Positions 10,501 to 15,449 of a stretch of 16,338 nt of DNA are shown here, in pieces. The notes under the pieces are model-generated. The model was not told where the DNA came from and made no database searches. It worked only from the letters and a program-made list of their open reading frames with translations. This DNA comes from Bordetella parapertussis (GTDB taxonomy: Bacteria > Pseudomonadota > Gammaproteobacteria > Burkholderiales > Burkholderiaceae_C): NCBI GenBank assembly GCA_945882755.1, contig CAMCWS010000045.1, positions 1-16,338 of the forward strand. The letters run 5' to 3'. The position numbers and the translations under genes are program-made. Each line of letters starts with the position of its first letter. The stretch's first letter is position 1.

Positions 10501-10639
10501 CCTGAATCGTGGGGTAATCGATTTGCGGCAACGAAGCCACGGGTAAAAAACGGTAGGCCAAAGTCCCACACAGCAACAAGGCCAACATCGTCAGCGAAGT
10601 GGCCACCGGTCGCAAAATAAACAATCGCGACAGGTTCAT
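7553..10639 (-). CDS. mdtB: RND multidrug efflux permease subunit, MdtB-like
   Basis: First RND permease subunit, 1028 residues, complete. The N-terminal stretch ([77 protein letters not shown]) is close to E. coli MdtB, including the SLDGPARA and [11 protein letters not shown] segments of the periplasmic domain. TM4 carries Asp401-Asp402 in [13 protein letters not shown] and TM10 carries Lys928 in [14 protein letters not shown], so the proton relay is intact as in its MdtC-like neighbour. Two RND genes in tandem that match the B and C branches point to a heteromeric MdtBC-type trimer. E. coli MdtABC exports bile salts, novobiocin and other amphiphiles and has been linked to metal stress; whether those substrates apply here is unknown. 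It starts at the ATG at 10637-10639, which overlaps the mdtA stop as ATGA, and its TGA (7553-7555) overlaps the mdtC start the same way. Confidence 0.94.
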   Translation of the reverse strand: MNLSRLFILRPVATSLTMLALLLCGTLAYRFLPVASLPQIDYPTIQVNTLYPGASPEVMTATVTAPLERQLGQMPGLDQMTSVSSGGASVITLRFSLKLPLDVAEQQVQAAINAATGVLPADLPMPPAYSKVNPADAPVLTLAISSPSLPITRVHDMVENRLAMRLSQVAGVGLVSIAGAQRPSVRIQVNSQALSAAGFSLEDVRTAINQANVSMAKGSLDGPARASSLDANDQMQSAQDYANLVLAYKNGNPLRLRDVATIKDAPENSRLSAWANTQPAIVLNIQRQPGANVIDTVQRVQALLPALRATLPASLDVQVMTDRTTTIRASVRDVQFELLLSMALVVMVIFVFLRSASATLIPAVVVPLSLVGTFAVMYLAGFSVNNLTLMALTVATGFVVDDAIVMIENIARYLQDPEQPRTPVQAAIEGAQQIGFTIVSLTFSLIAVLIPLLFMGDVVGRLFHEFAITLAVAILISAFVSLTLTPMLCAHVLRAQKSDHDTLDSGAWLKHLIAVYGRGLNWVLDRPVATLASFGLTVVLTVAAYLISPKGFFPLQDTGAVQVITEATQSTSFEAMSERQQALGRLLLQDPAVQSLTSFIGVDGPNASLNAGRMTLNLVPKAQRPEGLTATLERLALLSRQVSGLQVYMQPLQDLSLEDRVTRNPFRFLLSGPDGEALGYWSKRLQERLRLDPALADVASDYQDQGLQAYVRIDREGAARLGVTVLAIDNALYNAFGQRLVSTIFTQSNQYRVVLEVQDQDRLGPAALSLLLVPSVNGSQVPLSSVAKVEERSALLSILHVAQFPAVTLSFKPAANASLGEAVQAVEGHWQAMRAEEDVPPSVETRFEGAALAFKASLLNSLWLVLAAVVTMYIVLGVLYESYVHPITILSTLPSAALGALLALLVARIELGLIAVIGIVLLIGIVKKNAIMMIDFALDAQRRQGMLPRQAITQACLLRFRPILMTTLCALLGALPLMLGSGMGSELRHPLGVTLVGGLILSQWLTLFTTPVIYLQLDAWAQRRAFAA

Positions 10640-11871
10640 GGTTTACGCGCTTTCACCACCTCCACCCCACTGCCGCTGCGTAAACGGTCAGCGCCATCGG
10701 TGACGACTTGTTGACCGGCTTTGAGGTCGGCTTTCACTGCTTGCCAATCACCCTCAACCGCTTCGAGCTGCACGGTTTGCACTTGCACGGTGTTGTCGGC
10801 TTGAACCACATACACAAAGGTGCCTGCCGCGCCGCGTTGCACTGCTTGCACAGGAACCGCCAGCACATTTTTCAAAGTGTCCAACTGCAAACGAATGTTG
10901 GCAAACTGGTTGGGAAACAAACTGCCGTCGCGGTTGTCCAAGGTGGCTTTCAAACGCAGGGTGCTGGTGGCTACATCAATGGCGTTGTCGGTGGTGCTGA
11001 CACGCCCTTGGGCGAGCCGTATTTTTTGGTCACGGTCCCAGGCTTCGACCGGCAATGCTTGGCCCGCTTTCAATTTGCGCATGATCAAAGGGACATGCAT
11101 CTCAGGGACAGAAAACACCACAGCCATGGGCTGAGTTTGCGTGATATTGACCAAGCCATTGGGGTCGCTAGAGCGCACCAAACTGCCCAACTCGACTTGC
11201 TTCAAACCCAGCCGTCCGCTGATGGGGGCGGTGACACGGGTGTAGGAAAGCTGCAATTTGGCCATATCGATTTGCGCTTGATCGGTTTGCACCGTGCCTT
11301 GCAATTGACGCACCAAAGCGGCTTGTGTTTCTACCTGCTGACGCGCAATAGCGTCCTTGCTGAGCAAGTCTTGGTAACGCTGCAAATCCAACTCTGCGTT
11401 TTTCAAGAGTGCGGCATCTCGGGCGAACTGCCCCTGCGCTTGGTTGAGCTGCGCTTCAAAGGGTCTGGCATCAATGTCAGCCAGTAGCTGTCCGGCTTGC
11501 ACCAACTGGCCTTCTGTGAAACGCAGGGCTTTGAGTTCGCCATCGACCTTGGCCCGCACAACCGCAGTGTTGAGCGCTACCAAGGTACCCGCAGCTTGCA
11601 CGCTGTAGCGAATATCCATGAGGCGTACCTCACCCACACTCACCGGCGTGTTGCGTGAGCCCTCACCGCCGCCTTTGCCGGAGCGGCCACTTGGCGGCTT
11701 TTTGCCAGCCATTTCCGCATCACTTGGGGCTGAACTGAATGTGTTTTTGATGTCTGGGTAAAACCAAGTAAGCGCAAATGCAGCTACGACCAAAATGGAC
11801 AGTAACCACCACTTGACCCTGCCAGATTGGCTATGTGACATTGCGCTGAATGGGTTGAACGGCTTATCCAT
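10636..11871 (-). CDS. mdtA: RND efflux periplasmic adaptor (membrane fusion protein), MdtA-like
   Basis: Links the RND pump to the outer-membrane channel. The 411-residue length matches E. coli MdtA (415). Seen in order: a short cytoplasmic N-terminus, one membrane anchor at about residues 20-38 ([20 protein letters not shown]), a Gly/Lys/Ser-rich linker (about 56-72), a first lipoyl half ([20 protein letters not shown]), an alpha-helical hairpin rich in Gln/Ala/Leu ([10 protein letters not shown] through [11 protein letters not shown]), the second lipoyl half ending [12 protein letters not shown], then beta-barrel and membrane-proximal domains with [18 protein letters not shown] and [11 protein letters not shown]. 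There is no lipobox, so it is anchored by the helix. The ATG at 11869-11871 is used; an in-frame ATG at 11841 (MSHSQSG) is possible because neither has a good ribosome site. It is 28 bp from the upstream DUF2905 gene, with no convincing promoter in the gap. It is first of the four pump genes. Confidence 0.93.
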   Translation of the reverse strand: MDKPFNPFSAMSHSQSGRVKWWLLSILVVAAFALTWFYPDIKNTFSSAPSDAEMAGKKPPSGRSGKGGGEGSRNTPVSVGEVRLMDIRYSVQAAGTLVALNTAVVRAKVDGELKALRFTEGQLVQAGQLLADIDARPFEAQLNQAQGQFARDAALLKNAELDLQRYQDLLSKDAIARQQVETQAALVRQLQGTVQTDQAQIDMAKLQLSYTRVTAPISGRLGLKQVELGSLVRSSDPNGLVNITQTQPMAVVFSVPEMHVPLIMRKLKAGQALPVEAWDRDQKIRLAQGRVSTTDNAIDVATSTLRLKATLDNRDGSLFPNQFANIRLQLDTLKNVLAVPVQAVQRGAAGTFVYVVQADNTVQVQTVQLEAVEGDWQAVKADLKAGQQVVTDGADRLRSGSGVEVVKARKP

Positions 11872-11899
11872 AGGTTCATGTTAACTGCCGAAGATGTCC

Positions 11900-12094
11900 C
11901 TAGAGTAAGCGTGCCAAACCAGCGCACACCATGCTGAGAATGATGGTGGTGGTCAAAGGCAGAAAGATCTCGCGGCCAAACAAACGAAAGCGCAAGTCGC
12001 CTGGCAAGCGACCAAACCCGAGCTTTTGCAACCATGGCGTAATGCCTTGGATCAGCAGCAAGGCCAAGAAGACCACGATCAACCAACGGAACAT
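11900..12094 (-). CDS. DUF2905 family small membrane protein
   Basis: A 64-residue hydrophobic protein with two predicted membrane segments: about residues 3-17 (RWLIVVFLALLLIQG) and about 46-62 (PLTTTIILSMVCAGLAR). Between them is the family hallmark LGRLPGDLRFRLFGREIF, a polar, positively charged loop with the LPGD motif. This arrangement fits DUF2905, a widespread bacterial family without an assigned function. The frame is open to 12157, but the ATG at 12092-12094 gives the normal family length and avoids overlapping the methyltransferase, which ends 4 bp upstream. The TAG stop is at 11900-11902, 28 bp before mdtA. The spacing suggests cotranscription with the methyltransferase and possibly with the pump genes. 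Nothing in the sequence shows a functional link to efflux. Confidence 0.85.
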   Translation of the reverse strand: MFRWLIVVFLALLLIQGITPWLQKLGFGRLPGDLRFRLFGREIFLPLTTTIILSMVCAGLARLL

Positions 12095-12098
12095 TTGT

Positions 12099-13217
12099 CT
12101 ACAACCTGTGTGTTCTGTCGCCTTGCACAAAACCCAAGGGCTGCCAAGCCTGGCCACGGCCTAAGGCGATGACTTTGAACAACTCGCCCATCTCGTGCTC
12201 AGTGATGAGTTTTTGCGCCATGGCCCTGTCGGCCACAGAGGCGTTTTCCAGCAAACCCAGCAAGCCGCTGTTGAGCAAAAAATGCGCTTGGCTGGTATAG
12301 CCCAACACATCCAAACCCACTTCCTGCGCGGCTAAGGCCACGCCAGTGAAATCAACATGGGCGGTGATGTCTTTCAATCCCACACTTTGCAAAGGGTTGC
12401 TGTCACTGCGGTGTGCTTGGTGGCACATGAGTGTGCCCATGTGGCGTTGCGCATGGTAGTACTCGGCTTCGGGGAAACCGTAATCGATCAAAAACATCGC
12501 GCCGCTATGCAGGCGTTCACCCACACTGCGAATAAAAGCCTGTGCTTGAGTATGGATTTCGGTCAGGTAATCGTACGTGCCCTCAATCGCAAGGGGGGGC
12601 CGCTCGTCGCTGGGAAGGTCTTGCCAAGCAAAACCGCTGGTCGCCTCGTCCCAGACCACCCCGCGTTCATGCCAGACACCCTCTGTACGTTGCAACAATT
12701 TGACGGGCATGGCGTCAAGCACTTCATTGCCCACCACAACGGCGCGGATGCTTTCAGGCAATTCACTGATCCACTGCACACGTGACCCAAAAGCCGCCAA
12801 AGTTTGCGCTTGGCGTTCACGCAAAGCGCCGGATACCTCGACGATGGTGTAGCTTTGCACGGCGTCGCCCAAGACGCCTAACAACTGAGCGGCCAAGGTA
12901 CCGTTGCCCGCACCAAACTCCAGCACCGAGCGGGTTTGGGTGAGTGCCAAGGCCTCGGCCACGCTGCTTGCCAAGGCCTTGCCAAAATACGAGGACATTT
13001 CAGGCGCGGTGACAAAATCACTGCCCTGCTCAGGCATACGCCCAATCTGACCTTGACCCGCAGCGTAGTAACCCAAGCCCGGCGCGTACAAGGCCAGCGC
13101 CATGAATCGGTCAAAGGGCAACCAGCCACCATCAGCGGCCAAACGCGCTTGTATCAGCGCCTGCAGTGCAGTCGCTAAACTCTTTGCCTGTGTTTCCATA
13201 GATAGATTGTCGTTCAT
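12099..13217 (-). CDS. MidA/NDUFAF7-family SAM-dependent methyltransferase (COG1565)
   Basis: A 372-residue class I S-adenosylmethionine-dependent methyltransferase. Seen: GSDFVTAPEMSSYFG (65-79), a family signature before the fold; SAM-binding motif I VLEFGAGNGTLAAQLL with Gly102-x-Gly104-x-Gly106; an acidic residue at the end of strand 2 (TIVEVSGALRERQ); and the diagnostic GNEVLDAMPV (163-172). Later segments include FLIDYGFPEAEYYHAQR and MGTLMCHQAHR. The mitochondrial homologue NDUFAF7 (MidA) methylates an arginine of complex I subunit NDUFS2; the bacterial target is not established. The frame runs upstream to 13295, but the ATG at 13215-13217 (MNDNLSMETQ) is chosen because further extension would run into the divergent SDR gene. 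A second ATG at 13197-13199 (METQAKSL) is also possible. It is the first gene of the possible six-gene minus-strand unit. Its start codon overlaps that of the divergent SDR. Confidence 0.9.
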   Translation of the reverse strand: MNDNLSMETQAKSLATALQALIQARLAADGGWLPFDRFMALALYAPGLGYYAAGQGQIGRMPEQGSDFVTAPEMSSYFGKALASSVAEALALTQTRSVLEFGAGNGTLAAQLLGVLGDAVQSYTIVEVSGALRERQAQTLAAFGSRVQWISELPESIRAVVVGNEVLDAMPVKLLQRTEGVWHERGVVWDEATSGFAWQDLPSDERPPLAIEGTYDYLTEIHTQAQAFIRSVGERLHSGAMFLIDYGFPEAEYYHAQRHMGTLMCHQAHRSDSNPLQSVGLKDITAHVDFTGVALAAQEVGLDVLGYTSQAHFLLNSGLLGLLENASVADRAMAQKLITEHEMGELFKVIALGRGQAWQPLGFVQGDRTHRL

Positions 13218-13995
13218 GCCCTCTGCACCACCCCTTATTGCTGCCTCGCCTGCTGTGCTGGTCACCGGTGCGGGCAAGCGCTTGGGCCGCGCCATCGCTT
13301 TGGGACTGGCAAGGGCCGGCTGGCGTGTGGCAGTGCATTACCGACACTCTGCACAAGAGGCCCAACAAACAGCCCAAGACTGTGCAGCGCTCACCTCAGG
13401 CGCCAGCGTTTTTTCTGCCGACTTGAGCGACGAAGCTCAGGTACGCCAGTTGTTTGCAACCGCACAACAGCACATGGGGCAATTGGATGCAGTGGTCAAC
13501 AGTGCAGCGCTGTTCGAGCATGACAGCGCCGAAACATTTGATTTTGCCCACATGGAACAGCATTGGCGCAGCAACACCGGAGCCGCGATCGTCTTGGCAC
13601 AACTGCTGCACACCCATGTCAAGCAACGCCAAAGCCAGGGCGTGGTGGTGAACATGCTGGACCAAAAACTGTGGAACTACAACCCCGATTTTTTCAGCTA
13701 CACCCTCTCCAAAGCCGCTTTGCAAGCCGCCACCACCATGCTGGCACAAGCCTTGGCACCTGAGTTACGGGTGGTGGGCGTGGCCCCTGGCCTGACCCTG
13801 ACCAGCCATTTGCTGAGCGACGACAAGTTTGCGCAACTGCATCAACTGTCGCCCTTGGGACGCTCCTCCAGCGTGGAGGATGTGGTGGCCACGGTGTTGT
13901 TTGCCTTGACCAATTCTTCTGTCACTGGCACCAGCCTGTTGGTCGATGGTGGCCAACACCTGATGAAATTCGAACGTGATTTTTCGCTGATGTAA
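13216..13995 (+). CDS. SDR oxidoreductase with pteridine-reductase (PTR1/FolM-type) signature
   Basis: A 259-residue short-chain dehydrogenase/reductase. The cofactor site is TGAGKRLG (17-24), the TGxxxRxG pattern of pteridine reductases, which bind NADPH. The usual catalytic serine is replaced by aspartate: Asp149 in VNMLDQK, then Tyr162 and Lys166 in SYTLSKAAL. The 13- and 4-residue spacings are those of the Asp-Tyr-Lys site in Leishmania PTR1, and E. coli FolM also has Asp there. Phe100 in NSAALF falls where PTR1 has the pterin-stacking phenylalanine. This supports a dihydropterin or dihydrofolate/dihydromonapterin reductase, strengthened by the pterin enzyme gene 7 bp downstream; substrate is inferred. 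The frame extends upstream to 13102, but the ATG at 13216 places the Rossmann motif at the normal distance and avoids overlapping the divergent methyltransferase. No strong ribosome site is visible. A general SDR with another substrate cannot be excluded. Confidence 0.87.
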   Translation: MPSAPPLIAASPAVLVTGAGKRLGRAIALGLARAGWRVAVHYRHSAQEAQQTAQDCAALTSGASVFSADLSDEAQVRQLFATAQQHMGQLDAVVNSAALFEHDSAETFDFAHMEQHWRSNTGAAIVLAQLLHTHVKQRQSQGVVVNMLDQKLWNYNPDFFSYTLSKAALQAATTMLAQALAPELRVVGVAPGLTLTSHLLSDDKFAQLHQLSPLGRSSSVEDVVATVLFALTNSSVTGTSLLVDGGQHLMKFERDFSLM

Positions 13996-14002
13996 GAACC
14001 CT

Positions 14003-14371
14003 ATGAATTCCAATGGCAACCAAATTCTCACCCTAAGTGGCCTGCGTTTTAACGCCGACCTGGGCATCTTGGCGCACGAGAAAAAAGCACCCCAACCCAT
14101 TCAGGTGGACGCTGAGCTCAGCTTGGGCCAGCAACCGCTGCTGCCAGCAGATGACGACATCTCCCGTGTGCTGGACTACCGCAAGGTACGCCAGATCATC
14201 ATTGATGAATGCACCGCACAGCATGTCAGCCTGCTAGAGACCATGATTGGCCAGCTTTGCCACCGCTTGCTGGGCTTGTCTGGTGTGAAAGCGGTACGGG
14301 TGAAAATCACCAAACTCGAAATTTTTGACGACTGCGAAGTCGCTATCCGCATGGAGGCGGGATCATGGTGA
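14003..14371 (+). CDS. folB: Dihydroneopterin aldolase / dihydroneopterin-triphosphate epimerase family (FolB/FolX-like)
   Basis: A 122-residue T-fold enzyme of pterin biosynthesis. FolB cleaves 7,8-dihydroneopterin to 6-hydroxymethyl-dihydropterin and glycolaldehyde; the sister enzyme FolX epimerises dihydroneopterin triphosphate towards monapterin. Seen: [17 protein letters not shown] at the N-terminus, VLDYRKV (Tyr59), the substrate-anchoring glutamate Glu79 in SLLETM, and a C-terminal VKITK whose Lys104 aligns with the catalytic Lys98 of E. coli FolB. The segment after the lysine is [15 protein letters not shown] rather than the KPGA-type continuation of E. coli FolB, and together with DYRKV this is somewhat FolX-like, so the symbol folB is tentative. 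It lies 7 bp after the pteridine-reductase-like gene and overlaps ttcA by 7 bp, so it is in the middle of a three-gene operon. Confidence 0.85.
   Translation: MNSNGNQILTLSGLRFNADLGILAHEKKAPQPIQVDAELSLGQQPLLPADDDISRVLDYRKVRQIIIDECTAQHVSLLETMIGQLCHRLLGLSGVKAVRVKITKLEIFDDCEVAIRMEAGSW
14353..14357 (+). promoter_or_regulatory. Ribosome binding site of ttcA
   Basis: GGAGG, a strong Shine-Dalgarno match, lies 7 nt before the ATG at 14365 and inside the last codons of the upstream pterin gene. It supports ATG at 14365 as the main ttcA start. The in-frame GTG at 14368, which forms a GTGA overlap with the upstream stop, is 10 nt from the same GGAGG and could be a secondary start. Confidence 0.7.
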
Positions 14372-15249
14372 ACGTCGTAAATATCGAACGCGAAACCCAA
14401 AAACTGGAAAAACGCCTGTGCCGACAGGTGGGTGAAGCCATTGTTCAATACAACATGATTGAAGAGGGCGACAAAGTCATGGTGTGCATGTCGGGCGGCA
14501 AAGACAGTTACGGCATGCTGGACATCTTGCTCAAACTCAAAGCCCGTGCACCCATTCACTTTGACATCATCGCGGTCAACTTGGACCAAAAGCAACCGGG
14601 CTTTCCTGCCCATGTGCTGCCCGACTACCTCAGCACCTTGGGCGTGCCGTTTCGCATCGAAACCCAAGACACCTATTCGATTGTGAAAAGCAAAATTCCT
14701 GAAGGCAAAACCATGTGCAGCTTGTGCAGCAGGTTGCGCCGTGGCATTTTGTACCGCGTAGCCGATGAAATTGGCGCCACCAAAATTGCCTTAGGCCATC
14801 ACCGCGATGACATCTTGCAGACTTTTTTCCTGAACATGTTTTTTGCCGGCAAGTTGAAAAGCATGCCACCGAAGTTGGTGAGTGACGCTGGGCACCACAT
14901 CGTGATTCGTCCTTTGGCTTTTGTAGCCGAACGTGATTTAGAGCGCTGGGCTGCCCACCGCGAATTCCCCATCATTCCTTGCACCTTGTGTGGCAGCCAA
15001 GATGGTTTGCAGCGCCAGCAAGTGGGCAATATGTTGCGCGAATGGGAGAAAAAACACCCGGGCCGTTTGGACATCATGTTCAATTCGCTGCAACACGTCG
15101 CACCCTCGCACCTGCTAGACCACAGCTTGTTTGACTTCCAAGGCTTGAAAACCACAGGTGTGCCCGACCCTGATGGTGACACAGCGTTCGACCCTGAGAG
15201 TTTTGCGCTGCCCAGCTTGGGTGGCATTCAAACCGTCACCTTGAGCTAA
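14365..15249 (+). CDS. ttcA: tRNA 2-thiocytidine(32) synthetase TtcA
   Basis: Iron-sulfur enzyme that thiolates cytidine 32 in the anticodon loop of certain tRNAs after ATP-dependent adenylation. The 294-residue product has the PP-loop SGGKDS (43-48), the cluster-binding Cys118-x2-Cys121 in [11 protein letters not shown], and a second pair Cys206-x2-Cys209 in [17 protein letters not shown], the family signature. [17 protein letters not shown] (about 144-160), downstream of the PP-loop, is also characteristic. The E. coli enzyme is an oxygen-sensitive 4Fe-4S protein, and all expected ligands are present here. The start ATG at 14365 overlaps the upstream stop in ATGGTGA and has GGAGG in front. 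It ends with TAA at 15247-15249, directly before the repeat region. It is the last gene of the SDR-pterin enzyme-ttcA unit. No truncation or oddity is seen. Confidence 0.95.
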   Translation: MVNVVNIERETQKLEKRLCRQVGEAIVQYNMIEEGDKVMVCMSGGKDSYGMLDILLKLKARAPIHFDIIAVNLDQKQPGFPAHVLPDYLSTLGVPFRIETQDTYSIVKSKIPEGKTMCSLCSRLRRGILYRVADEIGATKIALGHHRDDILQTFFLNMFFAGKLKSMPPKLVSDAGHHIVIRPLAFVAERDLERWAAHREFPIIPCTLCGSQDGLQRQQVGNMLREWEKKHPGRLDIMFNSLQHVAPSHLLDHSLFDFQGLKTTGVPDPDGDTAFDPESFALPSLGGIQTVTLS

Positions 15250-15448
15250 CTGCCCGGCCCACCCTACCGCTGTAATTGCGAGTAGCTCAGCCCTGTCATT
15301 GCAATGGGCTCAGCCCCGTCATTGCGAAGGGCTCAGCCCTGAAGCAATCCAATGGCCAGCACCACAGGCTCGGGCCGTGAGTTTGCTTCGTCGCTACGCT
15401 CCTCGCAATGACAGCTCCTCGCAATGACGGGAGGTTGCAATGACGTGT
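15250..15448. other. Repeat-filled intergenic region between convergent ttcA and the di-haem oxidoreductase gene
   Basis: The only non-coding stretch longer than 80 bp in the window. It contains no credible ORF, no tRNA and no classical terminator (no GC-rich hairpin followed by a T-run). About 90% of it is the composite repeat listed separately. Because two convergent genes end here, the hairpin potential of the repeat could stop transcription from both sides, but this is inference. Confidence 0.7.
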
Positions 15449-15449
15449 T
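15272..15449. repeat. Composite REP-like element: three direct and three inverted copies of an 11-bp core
   Basis: The core GTCATTGCGAG or a close variant occurs three times on the plus strand at 15272-15282 (C to A at position 3), 15295-15305 (GTCATTGCAAT) and 15318-15328 (GTCATTGCGAA). It occurs three times inverted at 15402-15412, 15418-15428 (both exact) and 15434-15444 (GTTGCAATGAC). The direct copies are spaced exactly 23 bp, the inverted ones exactly 16 bp. GCTCAGCCC recurs at 15285, 15308 and 15331 with the same 23-bp period. The inner pair forms two versions of one longer element facing each other, GTCATTGCGA-N13-GAAGCAA: plus strand at 15318-15347 and minus strand at 15412-15383. 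The left N13 is itself a perfect hairpin, AGGGCT-C-AGCCCT. From memory, the sequence resembles dispersed palindromic repeats found in many proteobacterial genomes. Confidence 0.85.
15318..15412. repeat. Inner inverted pair able to form one large stem-loop
   Basis: GTCATTGCGA (15318-15327) can pair with TCGCAATGAC (15403-15412), and GAAGCAA (15341-15347) with TTGCTTC (15383-15389). Between the two stem segments are 13-nt unpaired or locally folded stretches on each side, the left one forming its own AGGGCT/AGCCCT hairpin. The loop is about 15348-15382. In RNA from either strand this gives a long interrupted hairpin that could act as a bidirectional transcription stop or 3'-end stabiliser. No T-tract follows on either side, so a classical intrinsic terminator is not claimed. 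Confidence 0.6.

Noticed and set aside
4467..10639. The two adjacent RND genes as a recent tandem duplication
   Set aside because: They align in plan and motifs but match different branches (MdtB and MdtC) and differ throughout, so the duplication is ancient and typical of this pump type.
10708..11487. A 259-codon plus-strand open frame antisense to mdtA
   Set aside because: Composition (Gly, Leu, Gln, His rich) is that of a complementary-strand shadow, with no domain signature; mdtA on the other strand is certain.
11872..11960. Possible sigma-70 promoters before mdtA (TTGACC and TTGGCA as -35 candidates)
   Set aside because: At proper spacing the -10 sequences match only about half of the consensus, so they are not listed as features.
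13102..13215. N-terminal extension of the SDR gene upstream of 13216
   Set aside because: It would overlap the methyltransferase by more than 100 bp and put 38 unrelated residues before the Rossmann motif.
15281..15290. AGTAGCTCAG, resembling the D-arm of a tRNA
   Set aside because: No acceptor stem, anticodon arm or GGTTCGA T-loop can be placed around it. It is part of the 23-bp repeat (GCTCAGCCC).
15272..15345. The 23-bp periodic repeats considered as a small CRISPR array
   Set aside because: The period is too short, the whole 23-bp unit is repeated rather than alternating with unique spacers, inverted copies occur next to it, and no cas genes are present.
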